Shown: positions 35,023-47,052, counted from the first letter of the stretch. The stretch is 64,000 nucleotides of DNA from Berberis thunbergii (GCA_003290165.1 QNQO01000195.1:310001-374000), one strand, 5' to 3'. Numbers and translations: made by a program. The notes: generated by a model not told the origin, from the sequence alone.

Positions 35023-35211
35023 GAGAGATTCTAAATGTCGAGGGAATGAGCGAGGGAAATGAGGTGGCGAGGTGAAAGCCGTTCATTTTTCTCGAGATGC
35101 GCGCGAGAAAAGTCAACACATGCATCTCGAGGAAAATTAACGGCTTTCACCTCACCACCTCATTTCCCTCGCTCGTTTCCTCACTCATTCCCTCGACATT
35201 TAGAATTTCTC
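35023..35211. mobile_element. Mutator-like snap-back MITE, copy 3 (189 bp)
   Basis: Exact 9-bp TSD TTTATTGGA at 35014-35022 and 35212-35220. The ends GAGAGATTCTAAATGTCGAG and the inward right end match. Arms pair through AAAGCCGTTCATTTTTCTCG and GAGGAAAATTAACGGCTTTC. Lacks 12 bp of the left arm that the duplicate at 48761-48961 keeps. Confidence 0.95.
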
Positions 35212-36375
35212 TTTATTGGAACTTCAAGGGTTGCAAGTTCAAAATCACCAAGATTCTCCAAAATTTGTTTTTTTTCCACTCTTGGATAAAATTTTCAGCT
35301 TCAAGAGCTTCATTTATATCATCCATCATTTAGAGAAGAGTTTTTCACTACTTAAAAGTTTATCCCCAACACTTTACTCATTTGGGGTTTTGAGATTTTT
35401 TTGGAGGTGTTAGCATTGGGTCTAACCGGTAAAAATGAGAAAAATGACATGGGATTTATTCGAGGTTATATAACAAGATATCAATTGACTCACGTCGGAA
35501 ATTGGAATTTTTGTAGGGTCTAAAATCGTTTGGGGGTCTAAATAAGATTACCCTTGCTTTAATGTTGCAGATTTTTTAACCCGTCAAAATTAAAGAAATT
35601 GCTTAGCAATTCATCAGAGACGAATAAGCAGCCGTTCAGTTAGAAAATCACATGAAATATTACACTAGCTAGATCATCATGGCCAATAAGCAATAGGATC
35701 GACGAGGCATTTGAACAAAGAATTTTTGTTTTTAATCCCACTAATTCGGTACGCAAAAACAAAAATGGATACATTTGTTGTGGATGATTATCTTTTTTTT
35801 TTAAGAAATATGCTAACACATACCAAGCACCCCTACAAAGTTTCATTCCATGTTTTGGCAACCTACAAATTTCTCAATACACCAAGCAGGACATGGAGGG
35901 ACAGCTTTTGTGTATTTTAAAGAAAAACATTTAACTGCCAATTCAAATGAGCTGAGAATGACACCATAATGATCATTTATGCCTCGACCCTAGTGGATAG
36001 TGATTGGATGTCGATCATTTGGTTCTATGTTAAGCTAACAACAAAGTGTTAAATGAATTCCTGCACATCCCCAAACATGGGAGAATGTCATAAATGTCTA
36101 TATCGCCAAAATTTGGATTTCTTTGAGCTTTACTTGAACCAAATGAATTTGTTACCAGCAATGTTCTGTTGACGAGTGGATACATGTTCCTTTCATTATC
36201 ATCAGCAGCAGAAATCAACCTAAAACCGTTGTGAGCATCAAGAAAAATTAACACAACAGTGATCAGATAAAAAGATTTCTGCTGTGTATGGCCACAAGAT
36301 GATAGTTAAGTGATGGCTAACACCCAGAGCTGGTAGATTTTAATCAGTTGCCAGGTAGAAAAATATGCATACCTA

Positions 36376-37694
36376 TCATCGTCTCCTCACAGCAGAAGGG
36401 GGAGCACGCTGAACTGTTGTTTGCTGAGGTTGGGAGGCTGATTGCCCAGCAGCCGGTTCCTCAGGCAAGTTCATAGCTTGGGTAACGGCATTCATGACAA
36501 TGAGACCAAGAGGAATCAAATACATCCACTGCAACAGAGAACGGAGGCAAGGGAGATTTAAAATGGTGCCATGGACAAAAACAATTCTACTCAGATGATT
36601 CATGTAAGAATTTCGGTCATTTGCACGCTGTACAACTCATGTTAACCAACATAGCAGATCTTACAACAACAATGTATATTCCACAAATTGTCACTCCGCA
36701 ACTTAAACAGCCCAGAGCTTCAAATAAGTTATAAGAAGCATACTCACATATTTAGCCCAAAGAGACCTCTCTGGTGGCGGCACAACTCCCTCTTCTCCAT
36801 TCTCCCCAACGATAATATCTTCAGTAAATGCTGGAGCTCTGACAATAACAAATGACCAATTTAAGATGCTAGAATGCAAATCAATGACCATGAACATCGA
36901 TTTAAACTACACTTTATTATTTCTTTTTCTTTTTTTTTTCTCATGGGACCACTGAATGAACGATATTAGAAGAACATCAGTTGGAAAATCAGCGTATTGG
37001 GATAATCATTCTAGACCTAGGTGGATGGTTGCCATGAAAGTCCTTGACAAGAATGGATGCCTGGAAAGGCATAATATTCTAGGCAGCATCAACAAGAAAA
37101 AGTGAAGTTTCAAATTCACCCAACATCAAAACAAATAGATCACGGCAACATTCAACCTTTTTATGGAGACCTCAGGTGATATTTATCTCTCATATATTAT
37201 GCCCTTCGAGATTAGCAGCTAGTTTGATATGATAGTAAACGAGCAACAAGACAAAATGTTACTTTAAAGTAAGAGAAATGGAAACTGAGAAATAAGTCTA
37301 TGTTTACCTTGGTGCCTGCTCGCTGCTCTTCAGAACTGTGTACGAGTTGAAAGACCACTTTTTTGGCTGAAATGGAATAAAAAAACATACGAAGAAAGAA
37401 TTGTGAGGACGCATTGCATACTTCACCGTCTACCTATCAAATAAATAAAATTAACTTCTAACTGATAACTGTATGGCTTATTAAGAGCTTATCACTGGAA
37501 GCCTATCACGTATCTTAATGGTATACACAACGTTTTAAGCTTTTGGCGGGTGGTTTTTTTTCACAATACTATCTCACAAACCTAATAAAAGGATAATTGT
37601 TGAAAAACAAACATTTGCTTACAAATCGTAGTGGTCGTGGATATTGGCATGCCCCCGGGGAACCATAATTAACTCCCACAATATTTACCCCTTC
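36376..37694 (-). pseudogene. EMC10 3' fragment (exons 5-8), duplicated copy
   Basis: Exons at 37694-37623, 37366-37308, 36838-36748 and 36528-36376 are identical in sequence to the last four exons of the complete gene at 50128-59861. Exons 1-4 are missing because the duplicated block begins in intron 4. Splice sites are intact, so an aberrant transcript started upstream could still use them. Confidence 0.95.
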
Positions 37695-38001
37695 CTGCAA
37701 AAACCCAAACATGGGAAGTTAGCCAGAACTTCTATGGACACCACTAATCACAAAACACTGGTCAAATTTGGAGTTCATACAGCACTTAATAACAGAATCA
37801 CTGAACTTTCTAGTATTAAGGGATGATAAGTGCTCAACAACCAGGCTCTAACTATTCAGTACAACTGTATTAAACAATCATCTACGATTCTTCTTCAGAA
37901 AGAAGAATTGCTCCATCACTAACTTCTTGTATACTTTGTAATTATGAAATTTCACAGATATTGATATGTTTATATATAATTCATTCACTGGATTCTAAGA
38001 G

Positions 38002-38038
38002 TTTTTTTTTTTTTTTTTTTTTTTGGGGGGGGGGGGGG
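38002..38038. repeat. T23-G14 homopolymer junction
   Basis: 23 T followed by 14 G just before the hAT element. The same lengths occur at 51754-51790 in the other copy of the block. Confidence 0.95.
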
Positions 38039-38047
38039 TGTTACAAC

Positions 38048-39145
38048 TAGGGGTGAGCATCCCATCCCGCGATCCCGTTCCGTCCCGATTTTTCCGGGTC
38101 TTAATGGGATTGAATAATTTCATCCCGATCTAGAATGGGATGGGATGGGATGAAGATTTTCAATCCCGTCCCGAACTAATTTATTAATATTAATTATTAA
38201 TATTTTATTTAATTATTTATTTTAGATTACTAATTATTTCTCCATATGTTTCTTATTTGATTACTAATATTTCAAATAAGTTTAAAAATCTATCTAATGA
38301 ATAAAAGGAATGAAATTGGTTTTGCTTCAAAATATTCATCACGATGCACCTACCTGAACGATTTCATCTCAAGAAAGTCTATCATTATTCCTTGTATTTA
38401 TTGAAATACATAACCATAAACACATAAGACACATTCAATTTATTCAATGACCTTGAAGCAAACTAAATGAAGAATGATTGAGATGACATGATATTCAGCT
38501 GAAGCATTTGTAAGCCGAGTGAAGACCCCAGCACAGAGACCAGAAGATGATGAGTATCCAGATGGGAGTGAAACCGGATATTCTGAGTCACCTTTTCATG
38601 CTGCTGAAAGCAGTACTTCAGCACCATCTGGTTCGAGCCCTGTTCAATATGCTGCAACAAAGCAGCCATCACCTGCTGCTGTTGCACCTCCAGCTCCAGT
38701 GCCTGACTTACTTGGTGATCTAATGGGCCTGGATAATTCTATTGTCCCAGTTGACACACCAGCAACACCCACTGGGTGAGGCTCTGCACTTTTTCGAGTG
38801 TACCGAAATCATAACTGATTTTGATTTATTTTGTTCATTTGAATGGCAGTGACTTTAATATCCTTGTCATGCAGCCCTCCTCTGCCTGTTGTGCTACCAT
38901 CATCAACTGGTAAAGGGCTACAAATCAGTGCACAGCTAACTCGGCGTGATGGGCATATATTTTTCAGTATGTTGTTTAAGAACTACAAAATCTGCATTTA
39001 GCACGTTGATCCCGTCCCGAACCCGTTTGGGATGGGACGAGGTCGGGATGAGGTTTTTCCCATCTCGTCCCGTCCCGATCCCGTATGAACGGAATGGGAT
39101 AGGGATGGGCATATCTCGTCCCATCCCGTCCCGTGCCCACCCCTA
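38048..39145. mobile_element. Gene-capturing (Pack-type) hAT element, 1098 bp, left copy
   Basis: Ends TAGGGGTGAGCA and (inward from right) TAGGGGTGGGCA, each followed by CGGGATGGGA-type subterminal repeats. Exact 8-bp TSD GTTACAAC at 38040-38047 and 39146-39153. No transposase. The middle carries a beta-adaptin gene piece with its intron. Confidence 0.95.
38499..38976 (+). pseudogene. Captured beta-adaptin (AP-1/AP-2 large subunit) fragment
   Basis: Two exon pieces, 38499-38775 and 38875 to about 38976, with a normal GT-AG intron (donor GTGAGG, acceptor ATGCAG) between them. Together they read the hinge of plant beta-adaptin: [19 protein letters not shown], a Ser/Pro/Ala stretch with [11 protein letters not shown], then [20 protein letters not shown], the start of the ear domain. 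The frame stops soon after, where adaptin homology ends. An intron acceptor precedes the first piece. The retained intron shows capture from DNA, not from mRNA. Orientation is opposite to EMC10. Confidence 0.9.
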
Positions 39146-39173
39146 GTTACAACCATATTTCAATGCAGAAATT

Positions 39174-39301
39174 CCTAAGTGCACCGGGATTGTGCCTGGG
39201 TTTTGTGCCTCGAGATAGGTATATATGCTTATCTCGAGGCATATCAATGGTGCTTGGTAGCACCAGGCACAAAAACCGGGCACAATCCCGGTGCACTGTA
39301 G
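39174..39301. mobile_element. Snap-back MITE, TGCACxGG family, left copy of pair
   Basis: The arm 39179-39210 (GTGCACCGGGATTGTGCC onward) pairs with 39263-39294. A second stem CTCGAGATA / TATCTCGAG sits inside. Shares outer borders with 14663-14816. Duplicated at 52927-53054. Confidence 0.85.
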
Positions 39302-39820
39302 TATTACTCATTTCAATGAAAACATTTTAAAAAGAGCAAATTTGTATATTTTAAAGATGTTATTTGGAAGCGGTCTATTACAAAGAACAGCAGTAGATAC
39401 TTTCATAAGAATTTAGTGACATATTGCTGAGGGATCATTATTACAAAAAGCATCTTGTACCTCCCAAGGAATGTCTAAACTCTAAATCCTTTAACAATAC
39501 CCAAAACACAATAATTATCACATTGATATAAGCATAAAGTGGCTTCCTATCTGCCTATCTATGTGCAAGCCATGACCATAGCTTGGGCGAGTAAGAAGCA
39601 TAGGTTGGACAAGAAGTAAAATAGATGGGTGAGCAGCTATCAAGTGGTTTAGTTTGGGCAAGCAAGGAGTAATGCATATAGCTTGGGCAGCTATAAGAAA
39701 CAATTGTGCATAGTATATGGTGGACAGCCACCCGCTACAAACAAACTCAATGGGAGAGTTCATGGTTTACAAGAGCTCAACAGCAATGGCTAGGGGACTG
39801 CCGGAAAGATATTGTCAATA

Positions 39821-40173
39821 GGAAATACAATTACAATGTAATCACTGAATACAATTACACTCACAATGAAACAGTGAAAACAATTGCCATGAATACATAT
39901 CACTGTAGGTCCATATCATGCTATATCAATCACTGTATTAATACATAATCCATAATCACTGTATTCATGCTATTCATATGAATCTATAATCATGTCTTTA
40001 TAATCATGTCCAAATACATAAACTATATGAATCTATAATCATAAATAACATATAGTATTCAATTGCCTTGATATTATATGAATGTATATATATCATTGTA
40101 TGAATCAAATAATCACTGTATGTTTTCCTTTATAATTTCACATGGAATCAACAAGAGTTGCTCTGATACCAAT
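39821..40173 (-). mobile_element. Extra copia leader segment beyond the 3' LTR
   Basis: 353 bp matching 46245-46597, including the primer-binding site, on the outer side of the left LTR where host sequence and a TSD are expected. This is what an LTR-internal-LTR-internal array would leave after truncation. Confidence 0.93.
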
Positions 40174-40628
40174 TGTTGTATTAAATCATACGCTTAAGAC
40201 TCTAGTTGATTCAATGGAAATAAGAAGAACAGAAACATACCGGATCGATCCATAGCGATTTCCCCGTTGATTGTGATGAGTTTGGATTGTTTGGATCTTC
40301 CGATTGATTCAAGCGTTTTCCCTTAGATCTCTGTTGAGAGGATACAGAAAATAATTCCAAAGTTTTGTTCTTTCTACGCATACGCTCAATCGGGGACCCA
40401 TCCTATTTATAATGTCCATAAGTCACAACCCTTCAAATTACGGGCTGTGAATTTCCAATTCTGCCCCTCATTGAATTAGAAATTACATCCTTATTTACAC
40501 CATGTTATTTATTAATACCTTATAGTCCAATACCCCTATTAGATCACATATTTAAATGGACTACACTTTAAGATAGCAATACACGTTATATTACATATGT
40601 GTGCCCACATTATTGGATTTGTCCAACA
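40174..40628 (-). repeat. Copia 3' LTR
   Basis: 455 bp, TG...CA; identical on reading to 46598-47052. Confidence 0.96.
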
Positions 40629-40640
40629 ATCTCCCACTTG
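40629..40640 (-). promoter_or_regulatory. Copia polypurine tract
   Basis: Minus strand CAAGTGGGAGAT directly before the 3' LTR; primes plus-strand DNA synthesis. Confidence 0.88.
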
Positions 40641-41021
40641 GGCCACATATGTTACTGTTAATGTGTATAACCTTTTGAGCTCAAAACTTGCTATCACAAG
40701 TAAAGGTATTTCGAAACAATCTCGTCCATTGACTATATTGATATAGGATTAAAGCGATTTGCGTCACAAGTAGCATAACGAAATCCATCAATAGTCACAT
40801 ATACCAATATAATCAAATGACATAGATCAAACATGGATGTAGAGCATGGAAATTACATGTGATGTGATCCAAACATGTCTATTTCCAACCGGTCCAACTT
40901 TAATCTTTAATGAGATCAAACATATAATAAACAGACAATTGACTGAAGACTTTATTTCTGCAGAAAATACTAAATTACACCAATGTGTCCAAAAATTCAT
41001 CATAGAACAACAAAACTCCCA

Positions 41022-44000
41022 CTAAACCATGATATCCTCATGTGACATAACACCCATATGAGCGGTGTGCTCATGAAAGACCTTGGGTGGTAATCCCTTA
41101 GTAAGCGGATCCGCAATCATGGAGTGTGTCCCAATATGCTCTATGAAAATCTGTTTATTCTCTACTCTCTCCTTCACAACCAGGAACTTTATGTCAATAT
41201 GATTTGACCTAGACGAGCTCCTGTTGTTGTTGGCATATAAAACTGCTGACTTATTGTCACAATATAACTTTAGTGGTCTTTCTATGTCATTCAAAATGCG
41301 CAGCCCAGTGACAAAATAACGCAGCCATAATCCGTGGTTGGAGGCCTCAAAACACGCCACATATTCTGCTTCCATGGTGGAAGAAGCTATGAGTGTCTGT
41401 TTAGCACTTCTCCAAGAAATAGCTCCTCCAGCTAACAGATAAATGTAGCCTGATGTAGATTTTCTACTATCTTGGCATCCAGCAAAATCAGAATCAGCAT
41501 ACCCTATGATCTCCAACTGATCTGATCTCTTGTATGTGAGCATGTAATCCTTAGTTCTCTGTAAATATCTCATAACCCGTTTAGCTGCTTTCCAGTGACT
41601 CATCCCAGGGTTATCCAAATATCTGCCAAGCATTCCAACAATGAATGCTATGTCTGGACGTGTACATACTTGAGCATACATAAGACTCCCAACAGCGGAT
41701 GCATAGGGGATCTTTTGCATCTCTACAACTTCAAGTTTAGTCTTAGGACACTGTTTAAGACTGAATTTATCTCCTTTAGATATAGGGGTATCTCCTGGTT
41801 TACAATCTTGCATGCCAAACCTTTTAAGCACTTTTTCTATATAGCCCTTTTGTGATAATCCAAGAATACCCCGAAAACGATCCCGGTATATCTGAATCCC
41901 TAAGACAAAAGAAGCTTCACCAAGATCTTTCATTTCAAATTTCTTTGATAGAAATCTCTTGGTTTCGTGCAACATGTCTATATTATTAGTGGCAAGCAAT
42001 ATGTCATCAACATACAAAACCAAGAAGATATGCTTACTCCCACTGAACTTATGATACACACAGTTATCAACAACATTTGTCTTAAAACCAAACGAGACAA
42101 TTACTTGATGAAATTTGTAGTACCATTGACGGGAAGCTTGCTTGAGCCCATAGATGGATTTCTTTAGTCTGCAAACCATATTCTTTGGGTCTCCAGACAC
42201 AAAGTTTTCTGGTTGCACCATATAAATTGTTTCATCAATGTCGCCATTGAGAAATGCTGTTTTAACATCCATCTGATGCAACTCAAAGTCAAAATGTGCA
42301 ACAAGAGCCATGATTGTCCTAAATGAGTCTTTCTTTGACACTGGAGAGAAAGTCTCTTTATAGTCGATGCCTTCCTTTTGAGTGAAGCCTTTAGCTACAA
42401 GACGAGCTTTATACCTTTCCACATTACCTTTTGAGTCCTTCTTGGTTTTGAATATCCATTTACAACCAATAGGCTTTGTATTTTCAGGTAATGGGACAAG
42501 ATCCCAAACTTGATTGTCTTGCATAGACTTGTACTCCTCATTCATAGCATCTATCCACTTTTGAGAGTTAGAATCCTGCATGGCTTGATGGAAGTTGATT
42601 GGATCATTTTCCACCAATCCATCATTTTCCTCATGTTCTTCGAGAAATACCATATAATCATCCGGAATTGCTCTTCTCTTTTCTCTCGTGGATCTCCTTA
42701 ATGGCATTTGATCTTGAGGTTGTTGAGTTTGTTCTTCTGGAATATTTAATTCAATTGGAGCAGGGAGTAGTTCAACATTGTCCTGTTGAGGTTCCAGATC
42801 TGCTTCTTGATCAATGACAGGTAGTGGAACATGTACATTGTCAACAACAGTAGTAGGAGTCGAAATTGATTCCTCCTCAAAGACAATGTCTCGTACCTGA
42901 TTTCTCCCCCCAAACTCGACATCCTCAAAAAATGTTGCTGTCCCCGTTTCAAAAATGGACTTAATAGTGGGATTATAGAACTTGTAGCCCCTAGATCGCT
43001 CAGAGTAGCCAATGAAGTAGCTGCTCACTGTTTTGGAGTCCAATTTCTTTTCATTCGGCCGATAAGGCCTTGCTTCAGCTGGACATCCCCAAATGTGAAA
43101 ATGCTTTAGACTAGGTTTTCTACCTGTCCAAAGTTCATAAGGTGTTTTGGCAGCCGCTTTAGTTGGTACTCTATTAAGGATGTAAGCTGCAGTCTTTAGT
43201 GCTTCTCCCCAGAGTGATTCAGGTAATGTAGAATGACTGATCATACTCCTTACCATGTCCTTAAGAGTTCGGTTTCGTCTTTCAGCTACACCATTCATGC
43301 TAGGTGATCCCGGCATGGTGTACTGTGGGACGATTCCACATTCCTCTAGGAATTTAGCAAATGGTCCTGGACGTTGTTCACCGGAACCGTCATATCTGCC
43401 GTAATACTCACCACCACGGTCAGACCTGACACTTTTAATTCGTTTGTTGAGTTGGTTCTCAACCTCAGCTTTGAAAGCTTTGAACATATCCAGTGACTCA
43501 GATTTCTCATAAATGAGATATAGGTACCCATAGCGTGAGTAATCGTCTATGAATGATATAAAATATTGTTGACCATTCCAAGAAGCCGAAGGGAATGGTC
43601 CACAAATATCTGTGTGGATCAATTCTAAGACGTCTGAAGTTCTGTTTGCACCTAATCTCTTTTGTTTGGTCTGTTTTCCCTTGATGCACTCAATACAGAC
43701 ATCAAAGTCTGAAAAATCAAGAGAATCTATTATGCCATCTGACACAAGTCTCTCCATTCTCGTTTTCGAGATATGTCCTAAACGTTTGTGCCATAGTTTT
43801 GATGAATTTCCTTCATTTAGCTTACGCTTAGTACCACGTGATTCCACATGCAAGGTTACATTATATGAGGCAATAGTATCAAGAAGATATAGGTTATCAA
43901 ATGTGCTTAATGAACCAGTACCAATAATATTGGAATTTAATGAAAGACTAAATTGATTATTTCCAAATGAACAACAATATCCAAATTTGTCCAACAAGGA

Positions 44001-44357
44001 AATAGAAACCAAATTCCGTCTAAATGACGGTACTACAAAAGTGTCTTTCAGTTCCAAATAACAACCAGTCCCTAAGAGTAACCTAAAGTTTCCTATTGCT
44101 TCCACTTCTACCGATTTTCCATCGCCCACGAAGATGCGTCTTTCAGCATCACTTGGCTTTCGGTAGCTCAGACAACCCTGCATAGAAACACTTATGTGAG
44201 TAGTAGCACCAGAATCTAACCACCAAGTGTTTCGAGGTACTGAAGCTAAGTTAACCTCAGAACAGACCAAAGCAAGAAACATACCCTTTTTAGCACGCCA
44301 AGCGTGATACTTGGTACATTCCTTCTTTACATGTCCAGGTTTCTTACAAAGAAACAA
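41022..44357 (-). CDS. Copia pol: protease, integrase, reverse transcriptase, RNase H
   Basis: About 1111 codons without a stop. Domain order by motif: end of the CCHC knuckle, aspartic protease ([12 protein letters not shown]), GAG-pre-integrase zinc region (WHKRLGH...CIECIKGK), integrase core ([28 protein letters not shown]), reverse transcriptase ([28 protein letters not shown]), RNase H ([16 protein letters not shown]). This PR-IN-RT-RH order defines Ty1/copia. All catalytic motifs look intact. The frame has no ATG at its left border; it depends on joining to gag. Confidence 0.95.
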   Translation of the reverse strand: MFLCKKPGHVKKECTKYHAWRAKKGMFLALVCSEVNLASVPRNTWWLDSGATTHISVSMQGCLSYRKPSDAERRIFVGDGKSVEVEAIGNFRLLLGTGCYLELKDTFVVPSFRRNLVSISLLDKFGYCCSFGNNQFSLSLNSNIIGTGSLSTFDNLYLLDTIASYNVTLHVESRGTKRKLNEGNSSKLWHKRLGHISKTRMERLVSDGIIDSLDFSDFDVCIECIKGKQTKQKRLGANRTSDVLELIHTDICGPFPSASWNGQQYFISFIDDYSRYGYLYLIYEKSESLDMFKAFKAEVENQLNKRIKSVRSDRGGEYYGRYDGSGEQRPGPFAKFLEECGIVPQYTMPGSPSMNGVAERRNRTLKDMVRSMISHSTLPESLWGEALKTAAYILNRVPTKAAAKTPYELWTGRKPSLKHFHIWGCPAEARPYRPNEKKLDSKTVSSYFIGYSERSRGYKFYNPTIKSIFETGTATFFEDVEFGGRNQVRDIVFEEESISTPTTVVDNVHVPLPVIDQEADLEPQQDNVELLPAPIELNIPEEQTQQPQDQMPLRRSTREKRRAIPDDYMVFLEEHEENDGLVENDPINFHQAMQDSNSQKWIDAMNEEYKSMQDNQVWDLVPLPENTKPIGCKWIFKTKKDSKGNVERYKARLVAKGFTQKEGIDYKETFSPVSKKDSFRTIMALVAHFDFELHQMDVKTAFLNGDIDETIYMVQPENFVSGDPKNMVCRLKKSIYGLKQASRQWYYKFHQVIVSFGFKTNVVDNCVYHKFSGSKHIFLVLYVDDILLATNNIDMLHETKRFLSKKFEMKDLGEASFVLGIQIYRDRFRGILGLSQKGYIEKVLKRFGMQDCKPGDTPISKGDKFSLKQCPKTKLEVVEMQKIPYASAVGSLMYAQVCTRPDIAFIVGMLGRYLDNPGMSHWKAAKRVMRYLQRTKDYMLTYKRSDQLEIIGYADSDFAGCQDSRKSTSGYIYLLAGGAISWRSAKQTLIASSTMEAEYVACFEASNHGLWLRYFVTGLRILNDIERPLKLYCDNKSAVLYANNNRSSSRSNHIDIKFLVVKERVENKQIFIEHIGTHSMIADPLTKGLPPKVFHEHTAHMGVMSHEDIMV

Positions 44358-45076
44358 CCCTCATTTCCTTTCTGTTTCTTTTGTGCTGGACCCTTAGCAG
44401 CTTCATAATCCTTCTTTCGTTTTGTGCCCTTATCTTTAGAGGTGCTTGCAAAATGAACACTTTCTGTTCTGTCTTGCTTCAGCCTGTCTTCCTCTTGTAC
44501 ACAGTAAGAAATGAGCTCATTAAGAGTCCATTTCTCCTTCTGACAGTTGTAACTGACCTTAAACTGACTGTACTGTGGAGGAAGTGATATTAAAACTAAA
44601 TGCACGAGTAAGTCCTCAGACAACTCAAGCTTCAGTGCTTTAAGTTTTGAAGCAAGATGAGACATCTCCATGATGTACTCTCTAATGTTTCCTTTGCCTT
44701 TATACTTTAATGAAATCAAGCTAGCTAAAAGTGTGCTTGTTTCAGCCTTATCGTTTTTAGCAAAACGCTTTTCAAGTTCAGTAAGGAACTCACTGGCATT
44801 GGTCACCCCTGCGGATATTGCACCCCTAAAGGCTTCTGGAATACCTCGCTTTATGAGCATGAGACTCATGCGATTGGAGCGTTCCCACTTCTCGAAGTAT
44901 TTCCTGGCATCAGGAGTACTTACATCTGTAAGAGGAGCGGGTTGCTCAATCCTTAAGGCAAGATCCAGATCCATACATCCAAGAACGATTAACACGTTCT
45001 CTTTCCAGTCCTTGAAGTTTGTCCCATTAAGCATAGGAATATTATTTACACCAGCAGATATACTAGTAGCAGACAT
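44327..45076 (-). pseudogene. Copia gag, frame lost inside the zinc knuckle
   Basis: 249 codons from ATG 45076, with UBN2-type gag sequence (LNGTNFKDWKENVLIVLG, then SLKYKGKGNIREYIMEM). The frame ends at 44327, just as the CCHC knuckle begins; the knuckle and pol continue in another frame. In copia elements gag and pol are normally one frame, so a one-base loss is the simple reading. Programmed frameshifting is an alternative. Confidence 0.88.
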
Positions 45077-45649
45077 ATTAGCTGTACAGAGAATAAATTA
45101 CATAAATAACATATTCACGTCATTATTCAATTGCATAAACTTTTAAATTCATACAATAGGTAAATAAAAAACCCACATTAAGATACCTAACACAGGATTG
45201 TTATTTAGTCTTTGGACAGAAATATCAATCTGTAAGTGGTACTCTTCGTACAAAATGAAACCGGCCTAATATTATGCCTTTCTTTGGACTGACATAATAA
45301 AAGCATGGTAAAGTAAACTTTATCACATATTTAAGACTAGGGACTATCCGGTCAAAACAATCTTTCTTTGGGCCGATTGTTTCACATGGAAGTAGCATGC
45401 TCACTTATTTAAAATCAACCAATATTTTCTAATAGTGGTTGCTTTGGCAACATATTAGTTAAATGGTGTAAATTTTAAATAAGGAACACAATAGTGATAC
45501 ATGAAACCAAAATTATATTCTATATATAAATAAAATATAGCCATTAATACAATTAAAAACTGGGTCTAAATAAATATATACCCACAATTACATAGGTCTC
45601 ATATAAATTAAAACAATAGTACCAACATCAACAGGCCCAATAGTCAAAG

Positions 45650-46190
45650 AAAAAAGGTACTAACAGGCCCAATTATTAATAACAGCAACAGGCCCAATAG
45701 GTGAACAATCACCAAGCCCGTGAACAGTCAACTGAATAGTCACCAGGCCCGTGAACAGTCACCAGGCCTGTGAACAATCACCAGGCCGTGAATAGTCACT
45801 ATACAAGCCCAACATTCGCCAGGCCCAATAGTGAATAGTCGCGGTCAATGGTGAACAGTCGCGGTCAATGTGAACAGTATTTTTTTTATTTTTTATTTAT
45901 TTATTTTTTTTTTTTTAAATGCATAGTCGCAGATACTGTTCACTGTAACAGTGAAATCGTTTTCACTATTCACTGTTCGCCGTTTACTATTCACTGTAAC
46001 ACGTATCACTGTTCACCGTAACGGTGTCACTGTTCACGAAAGCGCAAACACTGTTCACTGTAACAGTAAAATCGTTTTCACTATTCACTGTAACACGCAT
46101 TACTGTTCACCGTAACGGTGTCACTGTTCACGAAAGCGCGAACACTGTTCACTGTAACAGTAAAACCGGTTTTTTTTTTTATTTTTTTTT
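45650..46190 (-). repeat. Tandem repeats in the copia leader
   Basis: 45650-45870: repeated CAGGCCCGTGAACAGTCAC-like units. 45920-46170: repeated CACTGTTCACnGTAACnGTG and GTCACTGTTCACGAAAGCGC units of 90-110 bp, split by T-rich runs. Many words are self-complementary (GTGAACAGT / ACTGTTCAC), so the RNA leader should fold strongly. Confidence 0.85.
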
Positions 46191-46583
46191 TTTTTTTTTA
46201 ATACATCTATTTCACCTTAATCCAAATTGTAATCTATTTCAATAGGAAATACAATTACAATGTAATCACTGAATACAATTACACTCACAATGAAACAGTG
46301 AAAACAATTGCCATGAATACATATCACTGTAGGTCCATATCATGCTATATCAATCACTGTATTAATACATAATCCATAATCACTGTATTCATGCTATTCA
46401 TATGAATCTATAATCATGTCTTTATAATCATGTCCAAATACATAAACTATATGAATCTATAATCATAAATAACATATAGTATTCAATTGCCTTGATATTA
46501 TATGAATGTATATATATCATTGTATGAATCAAATAATCACTGTATGTTTTCCTTTATAATTTCACATGGAATCAACAAGAGTT

Positions 46584-46595
46584 GCTCTGATACCA
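46584..46595 (-). promoter_or_regulatory. Copia primer-binding site (tRNA-Met)
   Basis: Minus strand TGGTATCAGAGC, two bases inside the 5' LTR. A second copy lies at 40160-40171 in the extra leader segment. Confidence 0.93.
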
Positions 46596-46597
46596 AT

Positions 46598-47052
46598 TGT
46601 TGTATTAAATCATACGCTTAAGACTCTAGTTGATTCAATGGAAATAAGAAGAACAGAAACATACCGGATCGATCCATAGCGATTTCCCCGTTGATTGTGA
46701 TGAGTTTGGATTGTTTGGATCTTCCGATTGATTCAAGCGTTTTCCCTTAGATCTCTGTTGAGAGGATACAGAAAATAATTCCAAAGTTTTGTTCTTTCTA
46801 CGCATACGCTCAATCGGGGACCCATCCTATTTATAATGTCCATAAGTCACAACCCTTCAAATTACGGGCTGTGAATTTCCAATTCTGCCCCTCATTGAAT
46901 TAGAAATTACATCCTTATTTACACCATGTTATTTATTAATACCTTATAGTCCAATACCCCTATTAGATCACATATTTAAATGGACTACACTTTAAGATAG
47001 CAATACACGTTATATTACATATGTGTGCCCACATTATTGGATTTGTCCAACA
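46598..47052 (-). repeat. Copia 5' LTR
   Basis: 455 bp. A TATA box (TATAAATAGG, minus strand, 46826-46835) marks the likely promoter. Confidence 0.96.

Larger units (their letters stand above)
33302..39820. repeat. Tandem duplication, left copy
   Basis: Matches 47053-53573. Contents: the 5' part of RBL13, its upstream region, a Mutator-like MITE, EMC10 exons 5-8, the hAT element with the beta-adaptin piece, and a hairpin MITE. It starts inside the intact RBL13 and ends at TCAATA, where copia leader sequence begins. Left part to about 36.15 kb: a few percent substitutions plus indels versus the other copy; right part: one T-run indel noticed. Confidence 0.97.
40174..47052 (-). mobile_element. 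Ty1/copia LTR retrotransposon at the duplication junction, 6879 bp
   Basis: Minus-strand order: 5' LTR (47052-46598), PBS, long repeat-rich leader, gag, pol, polypurine tract, 3' LTR (40628-40174). The two 455-bp LTRs showed no difference on reading, so insertion is recent. The right end joins RBL13 coding sequence at CTAAC (47053). The left end is followed by a second piece of leader and not by the expected TSD. Gag and pol lie in different frames, separated by a single-base difference. Confidence 0.96.

Noticed and set aside
36376..37694. A second functional EMC10 gene
   Set aside because: Exons 1-4, including signal peptide and start codon, are absent upstream; copia sequence follows instead.
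38499..38976. A genuine beta-adaptin gene
   Set aside because: Only hinge and early ear exons are present, enclosed by transposon ends with a TSD.
41595..43956. Several plus-strand ORFs of 60-114 codons
   Set aside because: Antisense shadows of the copia pol frame.
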